64,000 nt of DNA, taken from positions 310,001 through 374,000 of the forward strand of contig NZ_JOFQ01000006.1 in NCBI RefSeq assembly GCF_000718305.1. The letters are read 5' to 3'. Origin of the DNA: Streptomyces niger (GTDB taxonomy: Bacteria > Actinomycetota > Actinomycetes > Streptomycetales > Streptomycetaceae). Positions 25,379-35,473 of the stretch are shown here, one piece after another; position 1 is the stretch's first letter; each line of letters starts with the position of its first letter. The notes beneath the pieces are model-generated. The model did no database searches, was not told where the DNA came from, and was given only the letters and a program-made list of their open reading frames with translations. The position numbers were made by a program, and so were the translations under genes.

Positions 25379-26572
25379 ATGCCGATGTCTGCCGAGCCCG
25401 CCGCCGTTCCGTCCGGTGACGACCCCTTCGAGTGGATCGACGAGGCGCGCGAGAAGCGCCGCAGGGCGGGGCTCGTACGGACCCTGACCCCCCGCCCGGC
25501 CGATTCCCCCCTGCTGGACCTGGCGAGCAACGACTACCTCGGGCTCGCCCGGCATCCCGAGGTCACCCGCGCCGCCGCGGCCGCCGCGCACTGCTGGGGC
25601 GCCGGCGCGACCGGCTCCCGGCTGGTCACCGGTACCACGGAACTGCACGCCGGGCTCGAAGCGGAACTGGCCGAATACTGTGGTTTCGAAGCCGCTCTCG
25701 TGCTGTCTTCGGGGTACGCGGCCAACCTCGCGGCCGTCACCGCGCTCACCGGGCGCGGCTCGCTCGTCGTCTCCGACGCCGGGAACCACGCCTCGCTCAT
25801 CGACGGCTGCCGGCTCTCCCGCGCCCGTACGGCCGTGGTCCCGCACAGCGACCCCGAGGCGGTACGCAAGACCCTCGATGCCGCGCGGGCCGAACCGGAC
25901 CACGAGGGCCGCGCCGTGGTCGTCTCGGACTCCGTCTTCTCCGTGGACGGGGACGCCGCGCCGCTGGCCGCGTACGCCACCGCCTGCCGCGCGCACGGTG
26001 CCGCGCTGCTGGTGGACGACGCGCACGGGCTGGGCGTCCTGGGGGCGGGCGGGCGCGGTGCGTTGTGGGACGCGGGCCTGGCGGGGGACCGGGACGTGGT
26101 CGCCACCATGACGCTCTCCAAGTCCCTGGGCAGTCAGGGCGGTGCCGTGCTCGGCCCGGCGAAGGTCATCGAGCACCTGGTCAACACGGCCCGTACGTTC
26201 ATCTTCGACACGGGGCTGGCGCCGGCGGCCGCCGGGGGCGCGCTCGCCGCGCTCCAACTGCTGCGTCGGGAGCCCGAGCGCGCGGGCCGGGCCCGGGCCG
26301 TGGCCCGTACGCTGCACCGGCGGCTGACGGCCGCGGGGCTCGCCGCGGCCCTCCCGGACGCCGCCGTCGTGTCCGTACGCGCGCCCTCGCCCGAACAGGC
26401 CGTGCGGTGGGCGGCGGACTGCCGCGCCGCGGGTCTGGCCGTGGGGTGTTTCCGCCCGCCGTCCGTTCCCGACGGCATTTCGCGGCTGCGGCTGACCGCC
26501 CGCGGGGATCTGACCGAGCAGCAGATGGACGAAGCGGTCGGCGCGATTCTTTCGACCGCGCCGACCGCTTGA
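25379..26572 (+). CDS. bioF: 8-amino-7-oxononanoate synthase
   Basis: 397 residues from ATG 25379 (MPMSAEPAAV; ATG 25385 equally possible). Alpha-oxoamine synthase of PLP fold type I: LLDLASNDYLGLARHP near residue 45, GAGATGSRLVTGTTELHAGLE, DDAHGLGVLG (PLP-binding Asp) and the lysine motif MTLSKSLGSQGG. It condenses pimeloyl-CoA or pimeloyl-ACP with alanine. It is transcribed away from bioBAD, so the 138-bp gap must hold both promoters. The region after the stop is AT-rich with an AACCGGTT palindrome, and may terminate transcription. Confidence 0.95.
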   Translation: MPMSAEPAAVPSGDDPFEWIDEAREKRRRAGLVRTLTPRPADSPLLDLASNDYLGLARHPEVTRAAAAAAHCWGAGATGSRLVTGTTELHAGLEAELAEYCGFEAALVLSSGYAANLAAVTALTGRGSLVVSDAGNHASLIDGCRLSRARTAVVPHSDPEAVRKTLDAARAEPDHEGRAVVVSDSVFSVDGDAAPLAAYATACRAHGAALLVDDAHGLGVLGAGGRGALWDAGLAGDRDVVATMTLSKSLGSQGGAVLGPAKVIEHLVNTARTFIFDTGLAPAAAGGALAALQLLRREPERAGRARAVARTLHRRLTAAGLAAALPDAAVVSVRAPSPEQAVRWAADCRAAGLAVGCFRPPSVPDGISRLRLTARGDLTEQQMDEAVGAILSTAPTA

Positions 26573-26635
26573 ACTATTTTCCCGGAACCGGTCGCCGAAT
26601 TTTATTCTTGAACCGGTTTTCCGAAGGTGTCCGGA

Positions 26636-26872
26636 TCAACCCGCCTTTGTGGGCTCACCGGTGTGCAGGGCGTCGACAAAAGCCCGCCACACGGGGGCCG
26701 CGAAGAGCAACGCGGGCCCCGAAATGTCCTTCGAGTCGCGCACGGCGAGAGTTTCACCGTTGACCCGGGCGGTCTCGACGCAGTTGTTCATTCCCGTACT
26801 GCGCGTGCTGCGCACCCAGCACACGCCCGTAAGGGCGGTGCTGGCGGGTACGTACCGCGGCGATGCCGTCAT
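26636..26872 (-). CDS. DUF397 domain-containing protein
   Basis: 78 residues from ATG 26872, with AGGAGG 6 nt upstream. DUF397 signature: TGVCWVRSTRSTGMNNCVETARVNG and LAVRDSKDISGPALLF, then W in APVWRAFVDAL. This family is restricted to actinomycetes and nearly always sits after an XRE/DUF5753 regulator, as here (35 bp downstream of it). Members of such pairs influence development and antibiotic production, perhaps as partners or targets of the regulator; mechanism unsettled. Confidence 0.9.
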   Translation of the reverse strand: MTASPRYVPASTALTGVCWVRSTRSTGMNNCVETARVNGETLAVRDSKDISGPALLFAAPVWRAFVDALHTGEPTKAG

Positions 26873-26907
26873 GATGGAGCCTCCTCAACGCGCCCAGACC
26901 AGGCCAC

Positions 26908-27780
26908 TCAGCCGTCTGCGATCTGGGCAATCAAAGCCGATGATTCCTCGCATGAGAGGGCGTGCCCCCGCAGCGTGTCGAATGCATCGCTGTACGCCCT
27001 GAGGTCCTCTTTGCGTTCGAGGTAGAGGCTACTCGTCAAATGGTCGAGAACCACCACATCCAAGTCAGCAATGAGCGGAAAGGAGAAGATAACGAAAGGG
27101 CCGGTGATGCCGATGTGGACACCGGCCGCAAACGTCATCACCTGCAGCCGCACGTGCGGCAGTTCCATGACCTCCAGCAGATGCCGCAATTGGGCCTTCA
27201 TCACCTCCGGACCACCCGCCGGACGGCGTAGGACGGCCTCGTCCAACACGGCTGAAATGTTCAGTGGAGCATCCCCGTGCAGCACGTTCTGACGCTCCAT
27301 GCGGACATCGACCAGCGCATCGATCCTGCTCTGCGGCAGGTCGGCCAGCGCAGCCCGGGTGACCGCACGCGCGTAGTCCGCGGTCTGCAGCAGACCCGGT
27401 ACCACCGTCGTCTCCAGCGTCCGCGCATGCGAGGCGCCGGCCTCCAGGCTGATGAAGTCGCGGTACGCCGGCGGCAGCAGATCGCGGTAGGTGTGCCACC
27501 AGCCCCGTCCCGCGTCCCCTCCGCCCCCGACGCCCGCGTCCTGGCCGCACAGCGCGGCCAGCAACGTACGGGACTCCTCGTCGCGCACGTCGTACGCGTC
27601 CAGCAGCCGTTCCACGTCGGCCGGACGCACTCCGCTCCGGCCGGTCTCTATCCGGCTCACCTTCGACTGATGCCACCCCACAAGACGGGCGGCCTCGCCA
27701 CTGGTGAGCCCGGCCAGATTCCGACGGCGCCTCAACTCAGCACCGAGCTTGCGACGGCGCACTGCGGGACCGTGGTGCAT
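26908..27780 (-). CDS. Helix-turn-helix (XRE) regulator with DUF5753 domain
   Basis: 290 residues from ATG 27780. N-terminal XRE helix-turn-helix (residues 8-66: LGAELRRRRNLAGLTSGEAARLVGW, HQSKVSRIETGRSGV) and a C-terminal DUF5753 domain (about 100-285: ARTLETTVVPGLLQTADYARA, QNVL, LRHLLEVMELPHVRLQVM). Transcribed with the DUF397 gene and divergent from an anti-sigma-type ATPase gene; this trio is a standard actinomycete regulatory module. The 256-bp gap to the ATPase start holds an inverted repeat (27815-27834) and the 10-bp palindrome ATATGCATAT (27889-27898). Confidence 0.92.
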   Translation of the reverse strand: MHHGPAVRRRKLGAELRRRRNLAGLTSGEAARLVGWHQSKVSRIETGRSGVRPADVERLLDAYDVRDEESRTLLAALCGQDAGVGGGGDAGRGWWHTYRDLLPPAYRDFISLEAGASHARTLETTVVPGLLQTADYARAVTRAALADLPQSRIDALVDVRMERQNVLHGDAPLNISAVLDEAVLRRPAGGPEVMKAQLRHLLEVMELPHVRLQVMTFAAGVHIGITGPFVIFSFPLIADLDVVVLDHLTSSLYLERKEDLRAYSDAFDTLRGHALSCEESSALIAQIADG

Positions 27781-27814
27781 GAACCCTCCTCACGGATAAC
27801 CGCGACTCGTCATA

Positions 27815-27834
27815 ACTGACACCGATGCGTCAGT
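27815..27834. promoter_or_regulatory. Operator candidate ACTGAC-N8-GTCAGT
   Basis: Perfect 6-bp arms separated by 8 bp, 35 bp before the start of the XRE gene in the divergent region shared with the ATPase gene. Autoregulation is an inference from position. AT-rich sequence with ATATGCATAT follows at 27889-27898 and is the best place for a promoter of the rightward gene. Confidence 0.4.
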
Positions 27835-28036
27835 GTGCCGCCCAAATACGGTCTCGCGTAGCAGAGTTCACCGCTTCGAGCGACAGATATATGCATATCT
27901 TGGTGGATGGCTCACGACAGGGGCAGCATGAGTGGCAGTCTGGCGCAAAGCAGCGACGCGGGGCCGATTTTCGGACCTGATCATGCCGCTGCCCAGCGGT
28001 AAGACGGCCACGGGTGGGAAAGGGACGGGCGCGGCG

Positions 28037-28501
28037 ATGGCAGATCACCAGGAAGCATCACTGACCCTGCCGAGCGCGCCGGAGTCCGTACCAACGGCGC
28101 GCAGATACGTTACTGAAGTCCTCAACGAGTGGGACGAAGCGGGTGGCGCGGAGCGCGCCGGTCTCCTGGACGCCGTACTGCTCATCGTCTCCGAGCTGAC
28201 CACGAACGCCGTGGTCCACACCCTCGGCCGGTCCCCGGCCTTCACCGTCGTCCTCCACCTGGACCGGCACGAATCCCTGCACATCGGCGTCACGGACAGC
28301 CATCCCCGTATGCCGCGCCGGCTCCCGGCCGCCGTCCAGCAGGACAACGGCCGCGGCCTGGTCATCATCCGCACCCTCGTCGCGGAATCCGGCGGGAAGA
28401 TCACCGTCGAACCGTCCGACGTCGGCGGCAAGACGGTCTGGGTCGCCCTCCCCTGGCCGACCCCCGCCCCTCGGGCCGCTCCCCGCGAAGCGAAGGCCTG
28501 A
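28037..28501 (+). CDS. ATP-binding protein (RsbW-like anti-sigma HATPase)
   Basis: 154 residues from ATG 28037 (MADHQEASLTLPSAPESVPT). GHKL ATPase fold: N-box VLLIVSELTTNAVVHT at about residue 50, G1 box IGVTDSHPRMP, and NGRGLVIIRTLVAESGG (G2). Earlier starts (ATG 27983, GTG 27932) add residues without family resemblance. Such single-domain kinases act as anti-sigma factors or partners of DUF397/XRE modules in streptomycetes. Followed without a gap by the frame at 28502. Confidence 0.82.
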   Translation: MADHQEASLTLPSAPESVPTARRYVTEVLNEWDEAGGAERAGLLDAVLLIVSELTTNAVVHTLGRSPAFTVVLHLDRHESLHIGVTDSHPRMPRRLPAAVQQDNGRGLVIIRTLVAESGGKITVEPSDVGGKTVWVALPWPTPAPRAAPREAKA

Positions 28502-28828
28502 GTGACCACCGCCAATGCGGCCGAGATCATTCGCCGCGGCCCGCCGTGGGCCGGCGGACCGGCCGACGCTCCGTATGGTGGGCCGGCGTGGGCGCCCCTG
28601 ATCGCGGAGGTCCGCACCCTCGTGCCCACGCGCAGGCAGGCGGCGGGCTCATACGCCTTGCGGGACCGTCGTGCGGGCCGCCGGGCCGAGGAGTTCGGAG
28701 AACTGCGGACGGCGGTGCGGCCCCTGTTCCTTTCCGATGTACTGGACGCGGTCGCCGCGGTCCATTCACCACAGCACTCGAAACCCGACTCCCGGGCGCA
28801 CTGCTGGCTTTCCAGATGTCCCCGTTGA
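28502..28828 (+). CDS. Hypothetical protein, probably C-terminally truncated
   Basis: 108 residues from GTG 28502, which touches the TGA of the ATPase gene; AAGG stands 6 nt before it, so coupling is likely. Residues 1-85 (PLIAEVRTLVPTRRQAAGSY, RRAEEFGELRTAVRPLF) look like real protein, but after AVAAV the frame runs antisense through the DUF4328 remnant and reads HSPQHSKPDSRAHCWLS, which is unlikely to be original. No family recognised. Confidence 0.4.
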   Translation: MTTANAAEIIRRGPPWAGGPADAPYGGPAWAPLIAEVRTLVPTRRQAAGSYALRDRRAGRRAEEFGELRTAVRPLFLSDVLDAVAAVHSPQHSKPDSRAHCWLSRCPR

Positions 28829-28925
28829 TCCTGGTGCGGTGGAACCAGACGATGAACACCACCGCGGCCACCGGCAGTACCTGAACGGAGAGGCTGCGGT
28901 AAAACGCATAATTCTCGTCCGACAC
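28761..28925 (-). pseudogene. Remnant of a DUF4328 membrane protein
   Basis: Leftward frame reading NYAFYRSLSVQVLPVAAVVF then IVWFHRTRING and DIWKASSAPGSRVSSAVVNG. The segment VVFIVWFHRTRIN is the diagnostic DUF4328 motif, and DIWxASS...VNGWW normally lies about 40 residues further on, so an internal deletion fused the two near 28835. Beyond VNG the similarity stops. Its N-terminal helix is also missing. Confidence 0.55.
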
Positions 28926-29106
28926 CGTCGCAGCCGCCGCCCGACGGACCGGCGAAACAAGCGCCCCGGCCCTTCCGCCGCCTTCCGTGACCCTGCCCCC
29001 GGAAAATGCGCATCAGGCGACCGACGTGCGTGCTGAGGGGGGCCGGCAAGGTCCGGCCCGGAGCGGTGAGTTCGTACTCGCCTCAGGGTGGAAGCCTCAG
29101 GGTGGA

Positions 29107-29143
29107 AGCCCCGAGGAGGCGTCGCGGTCGGCTCCCCGGGGCT
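29107..29143 (-). terminator. Terminator after the NlpC/P60 gene
   Basis: AGCCCCG-A-GGAG paired with CTCC-C-CGGGGCT around a 13-nt loop (29107-29143), 13 bp beyond the NlpC/P60 stop. A 14-bp unit CCTCAGGGTGGAAG stands twice in tandem just beyond it (29081-29108). Confidence 0.6.
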
Positions 29144-29155
29144 CCTCAGGAGCGG

Positions 29156-29716
29156 TTACGCGCGGCCGTACCAGACGCTTCGGGTCCAGATGCGTTCCTT
29201 GCGGACCGAGGCGCCGGGCTTGGGGGCGTGCCAGATGCGGCCCTTCCCGGCGTAGATGCCGACGTGGTACACCGTGCCGCCGGCGTGGAAGAAGACCAGG
29301 TCACCCCGCTTCCGTGCGGAGGCGCTGATGTGCCGGACGTGGCGGTACTGGGAATCCGCGGTACGCGGCAGCCGCTTGCCGGCGCGCTTGAACGCGTACT
29401 GCGTCAGCCCCGAGCAGTCGAAGCTGCGTGGGCCCGTGGCTCCCCAACGGTACGGGGAGCCCTTCTTCGACGCCGCGATGCGCAGCGCCCTGTGGCCGGA
29501 GCCCGACGAGACCGCCGACACCGCTGTCATGGCGGTCGTCGTGGTCGTCGTGGACGCCGTCACGGAGACCGGGGCGGCTGCCGCCGTGGCGCCCTCCGTG
29601 CTGCCGGGGATCAGGCCCCCACCTCCCACCAGTGCCAGCGTGAGCACCGAAACCGCCGCGGCACGGGACACCAGGGCGGGCACACCAGAAGCAGGATGAT
29701 GATCGCGCGCAGACAT
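29156..29716 (-). CDS. Secreted NlpC/P60 family peptidoglycan endopeptidase
   Basis: 186 residues from ATG 29716, with AAGGAG 6 nt upstream. N-terminal signal peptide (residues 1-45, VSRAAAVSVLTLALVGGGG), a Thr/Ser/Ala linker, and a C-terminal NlpC/P60 domain: catalytic Cys in RSFDCSGLTQYAF, His in GGTVYHVGIYAG and third polar residue in RIWHAPKPG. It cuts peptide stems of the wall. No extra binding domain. A c-di-AMP riboswitch occupies its leader, which ties wall hydrolysis to c-di-AMP, a known link in actinomycetes. Confidence 0.92.
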   Translation of the reverse strand: MSARDHHPASGVPALVSRAAAVSVLTLALVGGGGLIPGSTEGATAAAAPVSVTASTTTTTTAMTAVSAVSSGSGHRALRIAASKKGSPYRWGATGPRSFDCSGLTQYAFKRAGKRLPRTADSQYRHVRHISASARKRGDLVFFHAGGTVYHVGIYAGKGRIWHAPKPGASVRKERIWTRSVWYGRA

Positions 29717-29732
29717 GCGCACTCCTTCGTCA

Positions 29733-29940
29733 GCCGCCTGCGAAGGAAGACCTGTCGGGTTCGGGCAGGCGAAGATGCCCGGCCGGACGTACGCCACCGC
29801 AAGGTGGCACCGGCTTCACCCCAAGGGACCGCCGGCCGCTTCCGCAGCCGGCCGGTGGCCCCGTCGTGCTCGGGTCCTCCGCTCCTGCCGATCCAGGTGT
29901 ATCGACCAGACGCCCGGGTACGGCGGCAGGATTAGGCGTC
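29733..29940 (-). ncRNA. c-di-AMP riboswitch (ydaO/yuaA type)
   Basis: On the minus strand, immediately before the NlpC/P60 gene. The 5' side has CGCCTAATCCTGCCGCC (29938-29922) and GGATCGGCAGGAGC (29894-29881), followed by GGAGGACCCGAG and, later, GGGGTGAAGCC; the 3' side ends with the conserved ACCCGACAGGTC and GCAGGCG (29760-29735). CGCCT pairs with AGGCG to close stem P1. These blocks, their order and spacing match the ydaO class, whose usual targets in actinomycetes are cell wall hydrolases. In known members high c-di-AMP turns the gene off. Ends approximate. Confidence 0.88.
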
Positions 29941-30249
29941 CGCCCGGACCGCCCCGCCGCTGTGGCGGGGGCTTGTCGTCAAAAGGATCGTTCCGCAAGG
30001 CACCGGTGTAGCCGGAGTGAACATTCCTGGTGTGAGGGTCGTCACGCTTGATCCATTCGGGTGGACAGGCCCGTTGCGTCGAGCGGACCGAACGCCGTAC
30101 GCACCCCCGCACCGGCGCTGTCGTACGGTCTGCAAGTCGACATGTCGGCGTAGCGCGCAAGTCGAGTCCCGCACCCGTCGCATCCGCCGGCACCCCATCG
30201 GGCGGAGTCCGATCGGGTGCCGGGCCCCGTACGGAAGGGAATCGTCCCG
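29941..30249. other. Intergenic region holding the riboswitch promoter
   Basis: No coding sequence recognised. It has a GC hairpin CCCCGCC-GCTGT-GGCGGGG (29952-29970) and, on the minus strand, TTTTGACGACAAG (about 29984-29972), which could supply a -35 element for the riboswitch transcript. A short direct repeat GCAAGTCGA is seen at about 30131 and 30158. Confidence 0.4.
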
Positions 30250-30564
30250 TCATTCCTCAGCAGGCGGCGGGACGGCGACGAGACCGGCCCGCCGCTCCCC
30301 GTCCAGCACACGCAGCGCACGGGTGAGGGTGTCGGCGTGCAGCTCCGTCTCGCCGCGCTCGTGCATCAGGGCCAGTGCGTCCCGCAGCTCCGTGGCCCGG
30401 CCGACCAACGCCTGCGCGGCCCGCAGCCCCCGGTACGTGCCGTCGCCGCGTACCGGGTTGATCCGTCCCAGCAGGTCCAGGACGTGCAGATAGCTGTCGA
30501 TGAAGGCGCCTTCGGCCCGGGTCAGCGCGGGCAGCGGCGGCAGCTCGGGAGGGAGAGCGGCCAT
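30250..30564 (-). CDS. Hypothetical protein downstream of clpP paralogue
   Basis: 104 residues from ATG 30564, which is 4 bp after the clpP stop, so the two are in one operon. Pro-rich beginning (MAALPPELPPLPALT), then a helical segment AEGAFIDSYLHVLDLLGRIN, YRGLRAAQALVGRATELRDA and LHADTLTRALRVLDGERRAG, suggesting a small alpha-helical bundle. No family recognised. The tight coupling suggests it serves the ClpP paralogue, for example as substrate, adaptor or inhibitor; this is conjecture. Confidence 0.6.
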   Translation of the reverse strand: MAALPPELPPLPALTRAEGAFIDSYLHVLDLLGRINPVRGDGTYRGLRAAQALVGRATELRDALALMHERGETELHADTLTRALRVLDGERRAGLVAVPPPAEE

Positions 30565-30568
30565 TCCC

Positions 30569-31216
30569 TCACCTCGCGCCCCGAGCCGTACCGGAGCCGC
30601 CGGCCGACGTCTTGCGGCCGCGGGTGAGGCCGTCGATCAGCCCGTACGCCACGGCCTCCTGCGCGTCGAGGATCTTGTCGCGCTCGATGTCGGCGGCGAT
30701 CTGGTCGCGCGATCGGCCGGTGTGTCGGGCGAGCAGCTCCTCCAGCAGGGCGCGGGTGCGGAGCAGTTCGCGGGCTTGCAGGTCCAGGTCGGTGATCTGG
30801 CCCTCGACCGGTTCGCTGAAGGACGGCTGGTGGATGAGGACGCGCGCGCCGGGGAGGGCGAGGCGGCGACCGGGCTGACCGGCGGCGAGCAGGACGGCGG
30901 CGGCCGAGGCGGCCTGGCCGAGGCAGACCGTCTCGATGGGGCTGGTGACGAACTGCATCGTGTCGTAGATCGCGGTCATCGCGGTGAAGGAGCCGCCGGG
31001 GGAGTTGATGTAGAGGGAGATGGCCTGGTCGGGCGCGGCGTGTTCGAGGTGGATCAGCTGCGCCATCACGTCGTTGGCCGCGGTGTCGTCGATCGGGGTG
31101 CCGAGGAAGACGATGCGCTCGTCGAGCAGCTTGGAGTACGGGTCGAGCGTGCGGGTGCCCTGCGTCGTGCGCTCGGTGAACTCCGGAAGGACGTAGCGGG
31201 CCGTGGGTTCGAGCAT
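30569..31216 (-). CDS. clpP: ClpP-family protease subunit (paralogue)
   Basis: 215 residues from ATG 31216. ClpP fold with [36 protein letters not shown], catalytic Ser in [16 protein letters not shown] (the usual GMAASMG changed to GQAASAA), His in VLIHQPSF, and Asp in [18 protein letters not shown]. The triad is therefore intact. It is not next to clpX or a second clpP, so it is not the housekeeping pair but resembles the accessory ClpP3/4/5 types of streptomycetes. Divergent from an orphan Phd antitoxin and followed by a 104-residue protein. Transcription is probably controlled from the palindrome at 31247. Confidence 0.9.
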   Translation of the reverse strand: MLEPTARYVLPEFTERTTQGTRTLDPYSKLLDERIVFLGTPIDDTAANDVMAQLIHLEHAAPDQAISLYINSPGGSFTAMTAIYDTMQFVTSPIETVCLGQAASAAAVLLAAGQPGRRLALPGARVLIHQPSFSEPVEGQITDLDLQARELLRTRALLEELLARHTGRSRDQIAADIERDKILDAQEAVAYGLIDGLTRGRKTSAGGSGTARGAR

Positions 31217-31246
31217 GAGGGCTCCTCCTCTGTTCGTTTGTAAAAA

Positions 31247-31263
31247 ATGTACAGGACGTACAT
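31247..31263. promoter_or_regulatory. Operator candidate ATGTAC-N5-GTACAT between clpP and phd
   Basis: Perfect 6-bp inverted repeat with a 5-bp centre in the 65-bp gap between the divergent clpP and phd genes, inside an AT-rich patch (TGTAAAAAATGTACAGG). It lies 30 bp from the clpP start and 18 bp from the phd start, so one bound protein could block both promoters. Phd-type antitoxins bind short palindromes of this kind and repress their own transcription. Confidence 0.6.
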
Positions 31264-31281
31264 CCCGTTAGAATGGGGAGC

Positions 31282-31596
31282 ATGACCTACGAGATTCCGG
31301 TGACGCAAGCCCGGGCGGAGCTCGCGGATTTGATCAACCGCGTCGTGTACGGCTCCGAGCGCGTGGTCGTCACGCGCCACGGCAAGCCCTTGGCGGCGCT
31401 GGTTTCGGCGGCTGACCTGCAGAGGCTCGAAGAGCTCGACCGCGCGGAAGCGGGTGCCGAGGAGGAGGTCATCAGCACCGTCTCCGCGGTCCGGCAGCTG
31501 CCGGCGTCCGCTGCGGGCGAACGGCGCCGGTTCGGTATCGCCGCGGAACACCGCGGCCCGGCCGCCGGGGATCGGCGACCGGGCCACGAGAAGTGA
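31282..31596 (+). CDS. Phd/YefM family antitoxin-like protein, no toxin partner
   Basis: 104 residues from ATG 31282 (MTYEIPVTQARAELADLINR; ATG 31273 adds three). The Phd/YefM DNA-binding and dimerisation domain spans residues 1-60 (VVYGSERVVVTRHGKPLAAL, VSAADLQRLEELD). The C-terminus is longer than usual and Arg/Gly rich. Antitoxins of this family normally precede a Doc, RelE/YoeB or PIN toxin; here the next gene on the strand is none of these, and the following bases are a tandem repeat and the end of a minus-strand aminopeptidase. Divergent from clpP, which suggests a regulator-protease pair. Confidence 0.82.
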   Translation: MTYEIPVTQARAELADLINRVVYGSERVVVTRHGKPLAALVSAADLQRLEELDRAEAGAEEEVISTVSAVRQLPASAAGERRRFGIAAEHRGPAAGDRRPGHEK

Positions 31597-31637
31597 GACG
31601 GGTCAGCTGCTGAGCCGGCCCTGCGGGAGGGCGGGCT

Positions 31638-33127
<1,490 letters not shown>

Positions 33128-33430
33128 ATGCAACTGACTCCGCATGAACAAGAACGGCTGATGATTCATGTCGCGGCGGACGTTGCCGAAAAGCGCCGGG
33201 CCCGCGGCGTACGGCTCAACCACCCCGAAGCCATTGCCCTGCTGACCGTGCACATCCTGGAAGGCGCACGCGACGGCCGGACGGTCGCCGAACTCATGTC
33301 CTCCGGGCGCAAGGTGCTCACCCGGGACGACGTCATGGAGGGCGTTCCCGAGATGATCCACGACGTCCAGGTCGAGGCGACCTTCCCGGACGGCACCAAG
33401 CTCGTCACCGTCCACGACCCCATCAGCTGA
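33128..33430 (+). CDS. ureA: Urease subunit gamma
   Basis: 100 residues from ATG 33128, with GAGGTGG 4 nt upstream. Typical gamma-subunit sequence [59 protein letters not shown]. Together with beta and alpha it forms the (alpha-beta-gamma)3 nickel enzyme that splits urea into ammonia and carbamate in the cytoplasm. First gene of ureABCFGD. Confidence 0.97.
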   Translation: MQLTPHEQERLMIHVAADVAEKRRARGVRLNHPEAIALLTVHILEGARDGRTVAELMSSGRKVLTRDDVMEGVPEMIHDVQVEATFPDGTKLVTVHDPIS

Positions 33431-33447
33431 CCCAGGGAGAACCGAAG

Positions 33448-33759
33448 ATGATCCCGGGACAGATCGTCTACGCGGACGAGCCGGTGCGCCTCAACGAGGG
33501 CCTGCCCATCACCCGCATGACCGTCCTGAACATCGCCGACCGCCCCGTGCAGGTCGGCTCGCACTACCACTTCGCCGAGGCCAACCCCGGCCTCGACTTC
33601 GACCGTGCGGCCGCGCACGGCAAGCACCTGAACGTCCCCGCCGGCTCGGCCGTGCGCTTCGAGCCCGGTATCCCCACCGAGGTCGAACTCGTGCCCCTCG
33701 GGGGCAAGCGGATCGTCGCGGGCCTGCGTGGCGAGACCGGAGGCACCCTCGATGGCTGA
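33448..33759 (+). CDS. ureB: Urease subunit beta
   Basis: 103 residues from ATG 33448, 17 bp after ureA. Conserved [18 protein letters not shown] and [17 protein letters not shown], the core of the beta subunit that packs around the alpha subunit. Its last 8 bases overlap the ureC start (ATGGCTGA), so translation of the two is coupled. Confidence 0.97.
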   Translation: MIPGQIVYADEPVRLNEGLPITRMTVLNIADRPVQVGSHYHFAEANPGLDFDRAAAHGKHLNVPAGSAVRFEPGIPTEVELVPLGGKRIVAGLRGETGGTLDG

Positions 33760-35473
33760 ACTTTCCCGCGCCGCGTACGCCGACCTCTTCGGCCCCACGG
33801 CGGGCGACCTGGTGCGGCTGGCCGACACCGACCTGCTGATCGAGATCGTCGAGGACCTGTCGGGCGGCCCCGGCCGCAGCGGTGACGAGGCCGTCTTCGG
33901 CGGTGGCAAGGTCATCCGCGAGTCGATGGGCCAGTCCCGGCTCTCCCGCGCGGACGGCGCGCCGGACACCGTGATCACCGGCGTGATCGTCATCGACCAC
34001 TGGGGCATCGTCAAGGCCGACGTCGGCATCCGCGACGGCCGCATCGTGGCCCTCGGCAAGGCCGGCAACCCCGACACCATGGACGGCGTCCACCCCGACC
34101 TGGTGATCGGCCCGGAGACCGAGATCATCGCCGGCCAGGGCAAGATCCTCACCGCCGGCGCCATCGACACCCACGTGCACTTCATCTGCCCCGAGCAGGC
34201 GACCGAGGCGCTGGCCTCCGGCGTCACCACCATGATCGGGGGCGGTACGGGCCCGGCCGAGGGCAGCAAGGCCACCACCATCACCCCCGGCGCCTGGCAC
34301 GTCTCCCGGCTCTTCGAGGCGATGGACGCCTTCCCCGTCAACGTCGGGCTGCTCGGCAAGGGCAACACCGTGTCGGTGTCCTCCATGCGCGACCAACTGC
34401 GGGCCGGCGTGCTCGGCTTCAAGATCCACGAGGACTGGGGCGCCACCCCGGCCGTGCTCGACGCCTGCCTGAACGTCTGCGACGAGAGTGGCGCCCAGCT
34501 CGCGATCCACACCGACACCCTGAACGAGGCCGGCTTCCTCGGCGACACCATCGCCGCCATCGCCGGCCGCTCGATCCACGCCTTCCACGTCGAGGGCGCC
34601 GGCGGCGGCCACGCGCCCGACATGATCGCCATGGTGTCGGAGCCGAACGTACTGCCCGCGTCGACCAACCCGACCCGGCCGCACACCGTCAACACCGTCG
34701 AGGAGCACCTCGACATGCTGATGGTCTGCCACCACCTGAACCCCGCGGTCCCCGAGGACCTGGCCTTCGCCGAGTCCCGCATCCGCCCCTCGACCATCGC
34801 GGCCGAGGACATCCTGCACGACATGGGCGCCATCTCGATGATGTCGTCCGACGCGCAGGCGATGGGCCGCATCGGCGAGGTCGTGATGCGCACCTGGCAG
34901 ACCGCGCACGTGATGAAGAAGCGCCGCGGCGCGCTGGAAGGGGACTTCGCGGCCGACAACAACCGCGTACGGCGGTACGTCGCGAAGTACACCATCAACC
35001 CGGCGATCGCCCAGGGCATCGACCACGTCGTCGGCTCGGTCGAGGCCGGCAAGCTCGCCGACCTCGTGCTGTGGGACCCGGCGTTCTTCGGCGTCAAGCC
35101 GCGGCTGGTCATCAAGGGCGGCCAGATCGCGTACGCGCAGATCGGCGACGCCAACGCGTCCATCCCGACCCCGCAGCCGGTCCTGCCCCGCCCGATGTTC
35201 GGCGCGATCGGCAAGGCCCCCGGCGCGAACTCGCTCAACTTCGTCTCCGAGCAGGCGGTCGAGGACGGGCTGGCCGAACGGCTCGGCGTCGCGAAGGAGC
35301 TGACCGCCATCCGCTCCACCCGCCAGGTGGGCAAGGCGGCCATGCGCAACAACGACGCGCTGCCGAAGGTCGTGGTCGACCCCGACACCTTCACGGTGAC
35401 CATCGACGACGAGGTGGTCGAGCCCGCCCCGGCGGCCGAACTGCCCATGGCGCAGAGGTACTTCCTGTTCTGA
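33752..35473 (+). CDS. ureC: Urease subunit alpha
   Basis: 573 residues from ATG 33752, the family's usual length. Nickel ligands and catalytic residues: HVHF in [14 protein letters not shown], the carbamylated Lys in [10 protein letters not shown], His in [12 protein letters not shown] and [15 protein letters not shown], flap Cys/His in MVCHHLNP, and Asp in [12 protein letters not shown]. Urea hydrolysis supplies nitrogen and raises pH. A frame starting earlier at 33728 exists but the ureB overlap ATG is the standard start. Confidence 0.98.
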   Translation: MAELSRAAYADLFGPTAGDLVRLADTDLLIEIVEDLSGGPGRSGDEAVFGGGKVIRESMGQSRLSRADGAPDTVITGVIVIDHWGIVKADVGIRDGRIVALGKAGNPDTMDGVHPDLVIGPETEIIAGQGKILTAGAIDTHVHFICPEQATEALASGVTTMIGGGTGPAEGSKATTITPGAWHVSRLFEAMDAFPVNVGLLGKGNTVSVSSMRDQLRAGVLGFKIHEDWGATPAVLDACLNVCDESGAQLAIHTDTLNEAGFLGDTIAAIAGRSIHAFHVEGAGGGHAPDMIAMVSEPNVLPASTNPTRPHTVNTVEEHLDMLMVCHHLNPAVPEDLAFAESRIRPSTIAAEDILHDMGAISMMSSDAQAMGRIGEVVMRTWQTAHVMKKRRGALEGDFAADNNRVRRYVAKYTINPAIAQGIDHVVGSVEAGKLADLVLWDPAFFGVKPRLVIKGGQIAYAQIGDANASIPTPQPVLPRPMFGAIGKAPGANSLNFVSEQAVEDGLAERLGVAKELTAIRSTRQVGKAAMRNNDALPKVVVDPDTFTVTIDDEVVEPAPAAELPMAQRYFLF

